DNA from: DATGUN01 sp035301285
GTDB lineage: Bacteria > Bacillota > Bacilli > Bacillales > Amphibacillaceae
Assembly: GCA_035301285.1 (NCBI GenBank)
Contig: DATGUN010000027.1
Location: 18,778-82,777 of the forward strand
Direction: 5' to 3'
Length of the DNA stretch: 64,000 nucleotides
Position 1 is the first letter of the stretch. Each line of letters opens with the position of its first letter. Under the pieces are notes generated by a model. The model did no database searches. It was not told the origin of the DNA and worked only from the letters and a program-made list of their open reading frames with translations. The position numbers and the translations under genes are program-made. Positions 38,220 through 48,152 of the stretch are shown piece after piece.

Positions 38220-39179
38220 CTATTCATCAATGACACGCTCCAGTAATATTTTCCCTAACAAATATGGCATCTTTTCGGCAGTTATCGTCAGAAAATGGGA
38301 AATCAACGGGTATTCCATATCCGGCTTAAGTGTTAAAAGTTCCCCCCACCATTGCGGCTCATAACGGGAAAGCATACTCAAATTATACAATAACAAGTAA
38401 TGGATCATCACTTCCGAAACCAGGGTAAATTGTTCACGATGACTTGGAAAATAAATATGTTGATCCTGGAAATGGAGAAAAAATGGACCGAATGATGATC
38501 TGATGGGATGTTCTAACTCAACGTGGATCATTTCCTTGTCTATATCTGTATTTATGATGGGCGGTGTATGTGCTTTGATCCGTTTGATAAACGCATGGGC
38601 TGTCGTATGATATTTATCCAGAATATGAATGGGAAACAGCAACTGACAGGCATCCAGTTTGCCGACTTTGATGAGCATGCGATCGCCATGTAACTGCAAT
38701 AAACCGGATACTTCAGGAATGAGAGTGATGAGCTGCTGCATCGTTATTTTTTCAAATGGAAGCTGTTTCACATGAAACAAATGCTCCGAAAAATAAGGGA
38801 ATAACCCATGATATTGTATTTTCACATCATCCTTCAAAAAGGAATATTGTTTTTTTTTGCGCTTCCGACTTGAAACCCCATGTGCCAGCATTTTTGTTGA
38901 TTCCGGATAATATGGCCGTATGGCAATCAATGATGCTTTCAACAAATGAACCATCCCGTAAAAATAAAACATGGGTTGTAATAAAGAATCACCCGATTTT
39001 CCATTTGTATAAAATGCATGGCCATGTTCCAAGTTATACATAAACGTATTGGCATTTTGATAACTCAAACGAACGGCTTCAGATGTGCCAAGCTGTTTGT
39101 AACATTGATTGAGATAGTGTTGTGTCGTTTCTTGGGACTGTAGATATGTATAAAACGTTTTTACCTTATTGATATCCAT
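38220..39179 (-). CDS. yaaC: YaaC family protein
   Basis: 319-aa protein of the YaaC family, unknown function, on the minus strand between gyrA and guaB as in B. subtilis. No signal peptide or clear membrane helices. N-terminal part MDINKVKTFYTYLQSQETTQHYL is family-like. It carries a parS-like site. No rRNA operon separates it from gyrA, unlike B. subtilis. Confidence 0.88.
   Translation of the reverse strand: MDINKVKTFYTYLQSQETTQHYLNQCYKQLGTSEAVRLSYQNANTFMYNLEHGHAFYTNGKSGDSLLQPMFYFYGMVHLLKASLIAIRPYYPESTKMLAHGVSSRKRKKKQYSFLKDDVKIQYHGLFPYFSEHLFHVKQLPFEKITMQQLITLIPEVSGLLQLHGDRMLIKVGKLDACQLLFPIHILDKYHTTAHAFIKRIKAHTPPIINTDIDKEMIHVELEHPIRSSFGPFFLHFQDQHIYFPSHREQFTLVSEVMIHYLLLYNLSMLSRYEPQWWGELLTLKPDMEYPLISHFLTITAEKMPYLLGKILLERVIDE
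38764..38779. promoter_or_regulatory. Degenerate parS-like site inside yaaC
   Basis: TGTTTCACATGAAACA differs from parS consensus by one base, in the central CACGTG core (G to A). The flanks are perfect, so it may be a weak or decayed ParB site. Confidence 0.45.
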
Positions 39180-39500
39180 CAGCTTCCCCCCTTGTATCGT
39201 ATAGTTAGGCTTTCATTTTAACTCTTGTGTGATGTTCCTGGATAATGGTGTTAGGATCATTGTAAGACCATACTGGTAGTCGTTTGTATTGCTTTTTTAA
39301 ACAAAATGAATCTTGATCATCACATATTTAATGATTATTCTTTTGACAGATCACCGCAGGTCTTTTTGAATTTAAAATATACTTGCCAGTCATTTTTTGT
39401 TGAAAAATGAGTTGTTATGACGTATTGTATAGAAAAATAGAATGGCTTATTTAGTCTCACCACTATGATATAAAATTATTACGAATTTAGGAGGATACGC
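39180..39500. other. yaaC-guaB divergent intergenic region
   Basis: 321 bases without a gene. TTGACA at 39343 could be a -35 element but has no good -10 at 16-18 bases. An AGGAGG site precedes guaB. I see no purine riboswitch or PurR box pair. Confidence 0.4.
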
Positions 39501-40970
39501 ATGCGCGAAGATAAATTTGCTAAAGAAGGACTGACATTTGATGATGTTTTATTGGTGCCGCAAGAGTCGAATGTATTGCCGAAAGACGTAAGTGTCCAGT
39601 CAAAATTGACCGATACCTTGACATTGAATACCCCCTTTATCAGTGCAGGCATGGACACGGTCACAGAGTCAGACATGGCGATTGCCATAGCACGGCTTGG
39701 CGGACTTGGGGTCATCCATAAAAATATGTCGATTGAAAATCAGGCTGAATTGGTGGATAAAGTAAAGCGTTCGGAAAGTGGTGTCATAACCAATCCATTT
39801 TTCCTGACACCCCAACATCAGGTGTATGATGCTGAACATTTAATGGGAAAATATCGTATTTCCGGTGTTCCGATTGTCAATAATGTCGAAGAACAAAAGT
39901 TAGTCGGAATATTGACTAACCGCGATCTACGTTTTATTGAAGATTACTCTATCATGATTTCCGACGTCATGACGACAAGCAATCTAGTCACGGCTCCTGT
40001 CGGGACAACCTTGAAAGAAGCCGAAAAAATGTTGCAGAAGCATAAGATTGAAAAACTGCCCCTTGTCAGTGAAGCGGGTATGTTGAAAGGTCTCATCACG
40101 ATCAAAGATATCGAGAAGGTCATTGAATATCCGAATGCAGCGAAAGATTCACAAGGACGGCTTGTTGTAGGTGCGGCCGTCGGGGTGACTTCCGATGTTA
40201 TGAAGCGGATTGAAAAACTTGTTGAAGCAGGTGTTGATGTCATTGTCATCGATACAGCACATGGCCATTCCAGTGGCGTGATCGAGCAAGTTAAAATCGT
40301 CCGGAAACAATATCCATCGTTAATCATCATGGCTGGAAATGTAGCAACCAAAGAAGGAACAAGAGAACTTATTCAAGCAGGTGCATCGATTGTCAAAGTG
40401 GGAATCGGACCGGGTTCAATTTGCACGACCCGTGTTGTAGCCGGTGTCGGTGTTCCGCAAATAACAGCTGTCAACGATTGTGCAGAAGAAGCTGAAAAAC
40501 ATGGTGTTCCCGTTATTGCCGATGGGGGTATAAAATATTCCGGTGACGTGATTAAAGCTCTTGCAGCTGGTGCCCATGCGGTCATGCTTGGAAGTTTATT
40601 TGCGGGTGTGACGGAAAGCCCTGGAGAGACAGAACTGTTCCAAGGACGGAAATACAAAGTCTATCGTGGTATGGGGTCAGTCGGTGCCATGAAAGCAGGA
40701 TCCAAGGATCGATATTTCCAGGAGTCCGAGGAAACGAAAAAATTGGTACCTGAAGGTATTGAGGGACGTGTCGCTTATAAGGGACCACTGGAAGACATTG
40801 TCCATCAATTGCTTGGAGGTATTCGCGCCGGCATGGGATACTGTGGAACGGATACCATTGAATCGTTGCGGCATGATGCGCGTTTTATCCGGATATCAAA
40901 TGCGGGTCTGCGTGAAAGCCATCCACATGATGTACAGATCACAAAAGAGGCACCGAATTATTCACTATAA
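39501..40970 (+). CDS. guaB: IMP dehydrogenase
   Basis: Rate-limiting enzyme of GMP synthesis, oxidising IMP to XMP with NAD. 489 aa. Barrel start (EGLTFDDVLLVPQES), two CBS domains (about residues 90-210), catalytic cysteine loop (GIGPGSICTTRVVAGVG) and the flap (YKVYRGMGSVGAM). AGGAGG lies 8 bases before the ATG. Confidence 0.98.
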   Translation: MREDKFAKEGLTFDDVLLVPQESNVLPKDVSVQSKLTDTLTLNTPFISAGMDTVTESDMAIAIARLGGLGVIHKNMSIENQAELVDKVKRSESGVITNPFFLTPQHQVYDAEHLMGKYRISGVPIVNNVEEQKLVGILTNRDLRFIEDYSIMISDVMTTSNLVTAPVGTTLKEAEKMLQKHKIEKLPLVSEAGMLKGLITIKDIEKVIEYPNAAKDSQGRLVVGAAVGVTSDVMKRIEKLVEAGVDVIVIDTAHGHSSGVIEQVKIVRKQYPSLIIMAGNVATKEGTRELIQAGASIVKVGIGPGSICTTRVVAGVGVPQITAVNDCAEEAEKHGVPVIADGGIKYSGDVIKALAAGAHAVMLGSLFAGVTESPGETELFQGRKYKVYRGMGSVGAMKAGSKDRYFQESEETKKLVPEGIEGRVAYKGPLEDIVHQLLGGIRAGMGYCGTDTIESLRHDARFIRISNAGLRESHPHDVQITKEAPNYSL

Positions 40971-41185
40971 GATATGTCATTGAATTATAATTGACTTTTA
41001 ATAAATGTCATTTGGAAACAGTGGCATCCAGTCTTTGGCTGAAAAAAAGAGTGTATAGTGGATGATTTCCAAGCGTCTTTGTGTGCATGCATGAGCGTTG
41101 ATAAAGGTATTCCATGATTTATTGACACTTTTGTGAACAATTACAGAGAGATTTCGTTTACATCCTATATTTAGCATAATTTGTC

Positions 41186-41218
41186 ATAGATAGGGTTCAA
41201 ACTCTATCTATTTTTTTT
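41186..41218 (+). terminator. Terminator in the guaB-dacA gap
   Basis: ATAGATAG pairs with CTATCTAT, with an inner GTT/AAC, followed by eight T. It is 215 bases after guaB, in a 303-base gap otherwise without recognisable elements. Confidence 0.85.
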
Positions 41219-41273
41219 ACGGTTTATATGGTAAAATATCAAAGATGTATACTATTTTAGGAGGTAGAGAAAG

Positions 41274-42620
41274 TTGAAACACAACTTTAGAAAAAGCGTG
41301 TCATTTTTACTGATCGGTCTCGTATGGATGACAGCTATCATAGGTTCAGCCACTACTGCTCAAGCTGCAGAAGCGGTGGATATTGGAGCAGACTCGGCAA
41401 TATTGATTGATGCGGATTCAGGTAAAATTTTATATGCAAAGGATGCAGATAAGGCACTACCTCCTGCTAGTATGACGAAAATGATGACCGAGTATCTTGT
41501 TTGGGAAGCAGTTGAATCAGGAGACATCAGTTGGGAAGACACGACAGAGATCAGTGATTATCCATATAGCATTTCCGCAAACCCTGATTTTTCAGGGGTA
41601 GGATTAAAACAAAACACGGAATACACAGTGAAAGAGCTTTACGAAGCGATGGCGATCAATTCCGATAATGCGACAACGATTGCTCTTGCGGAACTTATTG
41701 CAGGCTCTGAAGCTGACTTTGTCAAAATGATGAATGAAAAAGCGGAAGAAATGGAACTGCCTGATTATAAATTTGTCAATTCCACAGGCCTTGCCAATTC
41801 TTCACTGGGGGATAATTATCCAGAGGGAACAGAACCAGATGATAATAATTTAATGTCATCTCGTTCATCTGCTTTGCTCGCCTATCATCTGATCAACGAT
41901 TATCCGGAGGCCTTGGATATTGCCGGTATCGCTGAAACTGATTTTGAAGACCAGGAAATCCGTAATTGGAACTGGATGCTAGATCATGATGCAAGCTTTT
42001 TGAAAGAATATTATTATGAAGGTGTCGATGGACTGAAAACCGGACATACAGATCTTGCAGGCTATACATTCACAGGTACAGCAGAGAAAGATGGTACACG
42101 TTTGATTTCCGTCGTGATGCAATCCGAAGATGAAGGAAGCCGTTTTAAAGAAACAGCCAAATTACTGGACTATGGCTTTTCCAAGTTCGATACGGAAGAA
42201 ATCTTCCCTGAAGGCTATCAGTTGGATGACGAGAAAACCATGCCGGTTGCCAAAGGAAAAGATAAATCCGTCAGCATTTCAACGGCTGATTCCTATTCAG
42301 CACCTGTTCAAAAAGATGATGCGGACAATTACCATATCGAATATACCTTTGATAAAGATGTATTGAATGATGATGGAAAATTGACGGCACCTGTCGAAAA
42401 AGGCGATAAAGTCGGCGTGGCAAAAGTCACCTATGATGGAGACGATGATTTTGGCTACATTACCGATACGGAAGATGAACAGGCGGATCAGACAATTGAT
42501 ATTGTAGCCGATGATGATGTTGAAAAGAATAATTGGTTCATGTTGATTTTAGGGGCGATTGGCAGTTTCTTCAGCAATCTATTCCATTCAATCGTTGATA
42601 TGGTCAAAGGCTGGTTTTAA
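41274..42620 (+). CDS. dacA: D-alanyl-D-alanine carboxypeptidase (PBP5, DacA)
   Basis: Secreted, membrane-anchored enzyme that trims pentapeptides in peptidoglycan. 448 aa from TTG 41274 (AGGAGG 9 bases upstream). Signal peptide with cleavage near residue 32 (ATTAQAAEA). Active-site motifs: S66MTK, SDN (INSDNATTIALA) and KTG (DGLKTGHTDLAG). A beta-rich C-terminal domain is followed by a hydrophobic/amphipathic anchor (FMLILGAIGSFFSNLFHSIV). Confidence 0.97.
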   Translation: MKHNFRKSVSFLLIGLVWMTAIIGSATTAQAAEAVDIGADSAILIDADSGKILYAKDADKALPPASMTKMMTEYLVWEAVESGDISWEDTTEISDYPYSISANPDFSGVGLKQNTEYTVKELYEAMAINSDNATTIALAELIAGSEADFVKMMNEKAEEMELPDYKFVNSTGLANSSLGDNYPEGTEPDDNNLMSSRSSALLAYHLINDYPEALDIAGIAETDFEDQEIRNWNWMLDHDASFLKEYYYEGVDGLKTGHTDLAGYTFTGTAEKDGTRLISVVMQSEDEGSRFKETAKLLDYGFSKFDTEEIFPEGYQLDDEKTMPVAKGKDKSVSISTADSYSAPVQKDDADNYHIEYTFDKDVLNDDGKLTAPVEKGDKVGVAKVTYDGDDDFGYITDTEDEQADQTIDIVADDDVEKNNWFMLILGAIGSFFSNLFHSIVDMVKGWF

Positions 42621-42639
42621 GACGATATTTTGAATTGAT

Positions 42640-42668
42640 TTGCATAATCCAATGATATTGGGTATGCT
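42640..42668 (+). promoter_or_regulatory. Probable promoter of the serS T-box transcript
   Basis: TTGCAT (42640-42645) and TATGCT (42663-42668) with 17 bases between them, just upstream of the T-box leader. Confidence 0.5.
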
Positions 42669-42694
42669 ATAACTAATAAATAAATGAACACCCA

Positions 42695-42936
42695 ACAAAA
42701 GTACTGACAGGAAATAGTAGCAATGTCATTTTCTAAAGCAGAGAGCCGGTGGTCGGTGTGAATCGGCGAATATGATTTGTGAATCCATCCTTGAACTGGT
42801 TTGCTGAAGCCTCAGTAGGCAGACCCGGTCATGTCACCGTTATAAGGACATAGAAGCCGGAAGAGCAATTCTTCAATTTGGGTGGCAACGCGGGAAATAC
42901 ACTCTCGTCCCTTCTTAAGGGGCGGGAGTTTTTTAT
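42695..42936 (+). promoter_or_regulatory. T-box riboswitch of serS (specifier UCC, Ser)
   Basis: The leader has an AGAG motif (AGAGAGCC), a specifier loop with GAATCCATCC giving the serine codon UCC at 42784-42786, the T-box sequence GGGTGGCAACGCGG (42880-42893) and a terminator (CTCTCGTCCCTT / AAGGGGCGGGAG plus T6) ending at 42936. Uncharged tRNA-Ser would favour the antiterminator. The bulge UGGC pairs with GCCA, so it expects a G73 tRNA-Ser. Confidence 0.92.
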
Positions 42937-42964
42937 ATTTGAAATTAAAAAGGAGGATGTTTCA

Positions 42965-44230
42965 ATGCTTGATATGAAGTATTTACGAAATAACTTTCAA
43001 GAAGTAAAGGAAAAACTCGCTCATCGTGGTGAGGATTTAAGCGAATTGGAGCATTTCGAGGAGCTTGATGAAAAACGGCGTAAACTGATTGCCCAGACCG
43101 AAACGTTAAAAGCAAGACGAAATGTGGCATCCAAACAAATTTCGGCATTGAAAAAAGAAAAGAAAGATGCGGATGAGGCCATCAAGGAAATGCGTACTGT
43201 CGGTGAAGAAATAAGTACACTTGATGCTGAATTAAAGGACATCCAGGATAAACTGGGTCACATCATGTTATCAATACCGAATATACCTCACAAAAGTGTC
43301 CCCATCGGTGAGGATGAAGATGATAATGTGGAGGTTCGTGCCTGGGGTGAGAAACCACAGTTTGATTCCGAACCGACTGCACATTGGGATGTCGCGACGA
43401 ATTTGGGGATTTTGGATTTTGAGCGTGCTGCAAAAGTAACCGGGTCAAGATTTGTATTTTATAAAGGGTTGGGTGCGCGTCTCGAGCGAGCTTTGTTGAA
43501 CTTCATGATGGATTTTCATTCAGATGAACATGGGTATACAGAAGTATTGCCGCCTTACATGGTGAATCGCAATAGCATGACCGGAACTGGCCAGTTGCCG
43601 AAATTCGCTGAGGATGCGTTTCATATCGAGGAGTGGGATTATTATTTGATACCGACTTCTGAAGTGCCCGTTACAAATTACCATCGCGATGAAATCATCG
43701 AGTTGCCGAAACAGTATGTCGCGTATAGTGCCAATTTCCGTTCAGAAGCGGGTTCTGCTGGACGTGATACACGTGGGCTCATCCGTCAGCATCAGTTCAA
43801 TAAAGTGGAATTGGTTCACTTTGCCAAACCGGAAGAATCATATGATACGCTTGAAACATTGACATCCCATGCGGAAAAGATTCTGCAATTGTTAAAGCTG
43901 CCTTATCGTGTGATGAGCATGTGTACCGGTGATTTAGGTTTCACTGCCGCGAAAAAGTATGATATTGAAGTGTGGATTCCAAGCCAGGATATGTACCGGG
44001 AAATCTCGTCTTGCTCGAACTTTGAGGATTTTCAAGCACGACGCGCAGGTATCCGTTATCGCCCGGAAAAAGACGCCAAGCCGACATTTGTCCATACATT
44101 GAATGGATCGGGCCTTGCTGTTGGACGCACGGTTGCTGCAATTTTAGAGAACTATCAGCAGAAAGATGGGACGGTGTTGGTCCCTGAGGTTTTACGTCCT
44201 TACATGGGTGGAACAGAGTTAATCAAGTAG
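42965..44230 (+). CDS. serS: Seryl-tRNA synthetase
   Basis: Class II synthetase, 421 aa from ATG 42965 (AAGGAGG 8 bases upstream); the frame is open into the T-box terminator. N-terminal coiled coil that grips the long variable arm (about residues 30-100), motif 2 (FRSEAGSAGRDTRGLIRQHQFNKVE) and motif 3 (LNGSGLAVGRTVAAILENYQ). Confidence 0.97.
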   Translation: MLDMKYLRNNFQEVKEKLAHRGEDLSELEHFEELDEKRRKLIAQTETLKARRNVASKQISALKKEKKDADEAIKEMRTVGEEISTLDAELKDIQDKLGHIMLSIPNIPHKSVPIGEDEDDNVEVRAWGEKPQFDSEPTAHWDVATNLGILDFERAAKVTGSRFVFYKGLGARLERALLNFMMDFHSDEHGYTEVLPPYMVNRNSMTGTGQLPKFAEDAFHIEEWDYYLIPTSEVPVTNYHRDEIIELPKQYVAYSANFRSEAGSAGRDTRGLIRQHQFNKVELVHFAKPEESYDTLETLTSHAEKILQLLKLPYRVMSMCTGDLGFTAAKKYDIEVWIPSQDMYREISSCSNFEDFQARRAGIRYRPEKDAKPTFVHTLNGSGLAVGRTVAAILENYQQKDGTVLVPEVLRPYMGGTELIK

Positions 44231-44236
44231 ACGAAA

Positions 44237-44284
44237 GATACCTATAGATAAACACTTGAAATGGTGTTGTCTATAGGTATTTTT
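44237..44284. terminator. Bidirectional terminator between serS and gpmA
   Basis: ATACCTATAGA pairs with TCTATAGGTAT, with A-rich flank before and TTTTT after, between two convergent genes. Confidence 0.88.
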
Positions 44285-44298
44285 ATGGCTTGATCCTT

Positions 44299-45009
44299 TT
44301 AAAATGATGTTTTTTTGCCTTCCCATCCAAGGTAATAATGTGTGATTGGTTTCAAATCATCATCAAGTTCATAGACAAGGGGTATACCTGTGGGGATGTT
44401 CAGATTCATAATGTCTTCATCTGATACATTGTCAAGATATTGAACGAGCGAACGGATTGTATTGCCATGCGACGCAATGACCACTCTTTGACCGGATTGG
44501 ATAGCTGGCGATACCGTGTCATGCCAATATGTCAACACTCTTTCTTCCGTATCAACAAGGTTTTCGGTTAAGGGAAAATCGCCCTCTTTCAAATCTTTAT
44601 ATCTCGGATCTGTTGCTTCATATCTCGGATCGTTTTTATCAAGTTCCGGGGGTCTGACATCCATGGACCTTCTCCATGTATGAACCTGTTCTTCACCATA
44701 CTTTTTGGCGGTTTCTGCTTTATTCAATCCTTGAAGTGCCCCGTAATGTCTTTCATTCAACCGCCATGACTTATATACCGGAACCCATGCGAGGTCCATC
44801 TCCTGTAGAACGATCCATAGCGTACGTATGGCTCGTTTAAGAACGGAAGTGTAGGCGATATCAAATATATAGCCATGTTTTTTTAATATGGCACCTGCTT
44901 CCCTTGCTTCATTCAATCCCTTTTCCGAAAGATCGACATCTTTCCAACCGGTGAATTTATTTTCAAGATTGTACATGCTTTGACCATGACGGATAAGTAC
45001 GAGTTTCAT
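44299..45009 (-). CDS. gpmA: 2,3-bisphosphoglycerate-dependent phosphoglycerate mutase
   Basis: Glycolytic enzyme interconverting 3- and 2-phosphoglycerate, or a related phosphatase. 236 aa. Catalytic His in LIRHGQSMYN, LNERHYGALQGLNK, and second His in IASHGNTIRSL. Typical dPGM length and motifs; Bacilli often also have the cofactor-independent enzyme. Confidence 0.93.
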   Translation of the reverse strand: MKLVLIRHGQSMYNLENKFTGWKDVDLSEKGLNEAREAGAILKKHGYIFDIAYTSVLKRAIRTLWIVLQEMDLAWVPVYKSWRLNERHYGALQGLNKAETAKKYGEEQVHTWRRSMDVRPPELDKNDPRYEATDPRYKDLKEGDFPLTENLVDTEERVLTYWHDTVSPAIQSGQRVVIASHGNTIRSLVQYLDNVSDEDIMNLNIPTGIPLVYELDDDLKPITHYYLGWEGKKTSF

Positions 45010-45167
45010 TTAAATCACTCCTTCTCCTGAATGACGATTTTCATGGATAGCGTGGCAATTGATTTCATTCAATCAATCATTGTATATTTTAGTCATCATT
45101 GTATTCTACCTCATTCATATCTTTGTTAAACCTTTTCGATACTTTTCCAAAAACTAGGCGTTTATCG

Positions 45168-45225
45168 TTGACGAACACATTAGAATTTAATAATATGAAT
45201 AATAGAACATATAATGTTATTTTAA
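45168..45225 (+). promoter_or_regulatory. Promoter and likely operator of the metal-efflux operon
   Basis: TTGACG (45168-45173) and TAATAT (45191-45196) are 17 bases apart. An AT-rich imperfect dyad (around 45194-45225, GAATAATAGAACATATAATGT) overlaps the -10 and start, where an ArsR-family repressor would bind. The dyad is not perfect, so the operator is inferred. Confidence 0.55.
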
Positions 45226-45247
45226 TATGATGTAAGGGGGTTCACCC

Positions 45248-45577
45248 ATGTTACAATCAAAAAACGTTGATCTTGATACAAAGGTACAATTTTTACATGG
45301 TTTTGGGCATCGGACACGGATTGAAATTATGGAACAATTGCAATCAGGAGAAAAAACAGTGTCTGAAATCATGGAAACCGTCGAGGCGAGCCAGTCGAGT
45401 ATTTCACAGCACCTTGCCTGTTTACGCGGTTGTGGACTGATTGTCAATAGACAGGAAGGAAAGTTTGTGTATTATCGTTTGCGCAATGAAAAAATCCATC
45501 GATTATTAGAAATGTTCGATGATGTCCTCGACGATGTGGAAAATGATGTCGGGACATGTGATCATCAATTCATGTAA
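45248..45577 (+). CDS. ArsR/SmtB-family metal-responsive repressor
   Basis: 109-aa winged-helix regulator with recognition helix SQSSISQHLACLRGCGLI. It lacks the CVC motif of arsenic/CadC sensors in helix 3 (has KTVSEIMETVEA). Cysteines at the recognition helix (LACLRGC) and a C-terminal TCDHQF could form a different metal site. Located 16 bases upstream of the P-type ATPase, so it probably represses that operon and is relieved by Zn, Cd, Pb or Co. Confidence 0.88.
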   Translation: MLQSKNVDLDTKVQFLHGFGHRTRIEIMEQLQSGEKTVSEIMETVEASQSSISQHLACLRGCGLIVNRQEGKFVYYRLRNEKIHRLLEMFDDVLDDVENDVGTCDHQFM

Positions 45578-45593
45578 GTGGGAGGTTTTTGTT

Positions 45594-48143
45594 ATGAAGT
45601 CATGCTGTAACCATGCTGAACAAACAAAAAACGGAGGTTATGTCGTTCATGATGCAAAATGTGAAAGTCATGTAGGACATGGAAACGCAACAGTCGACCA
45701 TCATGAATCGCAGAAATCGGGCTCGGATTCAGGTGATTCGCTCGAAGATGATGAAGAAGGTGATTGTTGTCACTCTACAGAGCCTACGGGAAAAGAATCA
45801 ATGCATCAGCCAAACGAAGGTGATGGAGTCCCTATTAAAAAGCGATTTACAGTTACGGGAATGGACTGCTCCTCTTGTGCCAATACCATTGTAAAATCGT
45901 TGGATCAAAATCCTGACATCCATCCGGTGAAATTATCCTATGAAACAGGTAGATTGATGGTGGAAGGCACAGATCGTGGGGCGTTTGAAACTGTTATCCC
46001 AACGGTTGAAAAATTAGGTTATACGATACAATCTGATGAACCAGACCATCATGGCAATGTTTATGATGTTTTCGGGATGGATTGTTCCAATTGTGCGGCT
46101 ACCATTGAAAAACGTATCGGTTCGCTTCCCTATGTTCACGATGCAAAAATAAGCTTTTCATCAGGGACGTTGACCGCCGATCATGGTCAATCATCTGAGG
46201 ATATCATCCAAGAAGTTCAGAAATTAGGGTATGATGCTGTTTTAAAGTCGGATACTGTACCCATCATCAAAAAACAATCGACCATCAACGAGTACGCCAA
46301 TAGCATCATTTCAGGGGTATTGATTGCCTCGGGGTTCACGCTTGGATTGACGAATACCCCGTCCTATATCGAAGTGATTTTATTTGCTTTTGCCATCATC
46401 ATCAGTGGCTATAAACCCGTGAAAAGTGCTTGGTATGCTCTTAAAAGCAAGTCACTTGATATGAACGTGCTTATGTCCTCTGCGGCTGTCGGTGCTGTTT
46501 TGATCGGTGAATGGTTTGAAGGCGCGACTGTCGTTTTCCTCTTTTCACTGGGAACATCCCTGCAAAATAGTTCTATGGAAAAGACACGTCATTCCATCCG
46601 GGGCTTGATGGACCTGGCCCCTTCTGAAGCATGGGTGAACGTGGATGGAAACCTGGTTAAAAAGCCAGCCGAAAAGATTGAAATCGGTGAAACCATTGTT
46701 ATTAAGCCTGGTGACCGGATTCCGCTGGATGGCGAAATAACTTCTGGCTATACAAGTATCAATGAGGCCCCCATTACCGGGGAATCCATTCCTGTCGATA
46801 AAACAGATGGTGATATCGTATTTGCCGGGACAATCAATGATAGCGGCTCGATTGAAGTGAAAGTGACGAAACATCCGGATGATACCGCGATTGCACGCAT
46901 CATCCATCAAGTGGAAGAAGCACAGGAACAACGAGCGCCGGCGCAAGCATTCATTGACCGTTTTGCCTATTACTATACACCAGTTGTCTTTATCATCGCA
47001 CTCAGCCTTATCATCATTCCGCCTATTTTAGGGCTTGGCAGTTGGTATGATTGGATTTACCGGGGGCTTGCACTATTGATCGTTGCTTGTCCATGTGCCT
47101 TGGTTATATCGACGCCCGTTGCGATTGTTTCGGCGATTGGAAATGCCGCTCGAAATGGGGTTCTCATCAAAGGAGGTACATTCCTTGAACGTGCTGGTGA
47201 AATTGATGCCATCGCCTTTGATAAAACAGGGACACTGACAGAAGGAAAACCGGAAGTATCGTCTGTCGTTCCGATAGGCATTCCCGAAGAGACCTTATTG
47301 TCGATTGCTTTAACGTTGGAAGATTATTCGACCCATCCGATTGCTAGAACAATCGTTCAATATGGGAAAGACTATAAGATCACTCCTATGTCAGGCAGTG
47401 ATTTCACAAATTTACCAGGCAAGGGTGTTAAAGCGATAATCGGTGAAACAGAATATTTTGCGGGCAGTCTGAAGTTATTTGACGACCTTGATTTAGATTT
47501 AGGGACGTACCGTCAGGATATATTGAATCAACAAGAGGATGGCTACACAGCCATCATCATCGGGACTGAAACACAGTTTTTGGGATTCATTATGGTTGCC
47601 GATACGGTACGGAAGACGACTGTGAATGCCCTCAGTAAATTACAAGGTATTGGTGTCCGTCAGTTGGCTATGTTGACGGGTGATAATGAGGGAACCGCCA
47701 AAAAAATTGCAGCTGAAACATCCATCAACCGCTACTTTTCCGAACTCATGCCAGAGGATAAAGTAACGGCCATCAAAAAGCTGCAACGAGAAGGCCATCA
47801 TGTTGCAATGGTCGGTGATGGAATCAATGATGCCCCTGCTCTTGCAACGTCAGACATAGGCATTGCCATGGGGGGCGCCGGTACGGATACAGCCATGGAA
47901 AGTGCTGATATCGTTCTTTTAGCCGATAATCTGGAAAACCTGCCCTATACCATGAAACTCAGTAAGCGTGCTTTGAATGTCATCAAGCAAAATATATGGT
48001 TTTCCATATTGATCAAACTGGTGGCACTGGCTTTGATTGTGCCAGGATGGCTGACATTGTGGATGGCTGTACTAAGTGATACAGGTGCTGCAGTCATTGT
48101 CGTGTTGAATGCATTGAGACTCCTCCGTGTGAAAAATCATTAA
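45594..48143 (+). CDS. P1B-type heavy-metal efflux ATPase (Zn/Cd/Pb class)
   Basis: Membrane pump that expels divalent metals. 849 aa from ATG 45594 (GGGAGG 8 bases upstream; the frame is open 25 codons further). A Cys/His-rich N-terminal tail (residues 1-63, CCNHAE, CESHVGHG, DCCHSTE) precedes two HMA domains (GMDCSSC at 90-96, GMDCSNC at 161-167). Then eight helices with the CPC motif (VACPCALVISTP), the phosphorylation site DKTGT, HP (STHPIART) and GDGINDAPAL. CPCALVISTP is typical of ZntA/CadA rather than CopA. Confidence 0.95.
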   Translation: MKSCCNHAEQTKNGGYVVHDAKCESHVGHGNATVDHHESQKSGSDSGDSLEDDEEGDCCHSTEPTGKESMHQPNEGDGVPIKKRFTVTGMDCSSCANTIVKSLDQNPDIHPVKLSYETGRLMVEGTDRGAFETVIPTVEKLGYTIQSDEPDHHGNVYDVFGMDCSNCAATIEKRIGSLPYVHDAKISFSSGTLTADHGQSSEDIIQEVQKLGYDAVLKSDTVPIIKKQSTINEYANSIISGVLIASGFTLGLTNTPSYIEVILFAFAIIISGYKPVKSAWYALKSKSLDMNVLMSSAAVGAVLIGEWFEGATVVFLFSLGTSLQNSSMEKTRHSIRGLMDLAPSEAWVNVDGNLVKKPAEKIEIGETIVIKPGDRIPLDGEITSGYTSINEAPITGESIPVDKTDGDIVFAGTINDSGSIEVKVTKHPDDTAIARIIHQVEEAQEQRAPAQAFIDRFAYYYTPVVFIIALSLIIIPPILGLGSWYDWIYRGLALLIVACPCALVISTPVAIVSAIGNAARNGVLIKGGTFLERAGEIDAIAFDKTGTLTEGKPEVSSVVPIGIPEETLLSIALTLEDYSTHPIARTIVQYGKDYKITPMSGSDFTNLPGKGVKAIIGETEYFAGSLKLFDDLDLDLGTYRQDILNQQEDGYTAIIIGTETQFLGFIMVADTVRKTTVNALSKLQGIGVRQLAMLTGDNEGTAKKIAAETSINRYFSELMPEDKVTAIKKLQREGHHVAMVGDGINDAPALATSDIGIAMGGAGTDTAMESADIVLLADNLENLPYTMKLSKRALNVIKQNIWFSILIKLVALALIVPGWLTLWMAVLSDTGAAVIVVLNALRLLRVKNH

Positions 48144-48152
48144 ATGAATATG

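Noticed and set aside
42880..42964. Longer serS start within the T-box terminator
   Set aside because: The upstream frame is leader RNA; the ATG at 42965 has a good ribosome binding site and matches family length.
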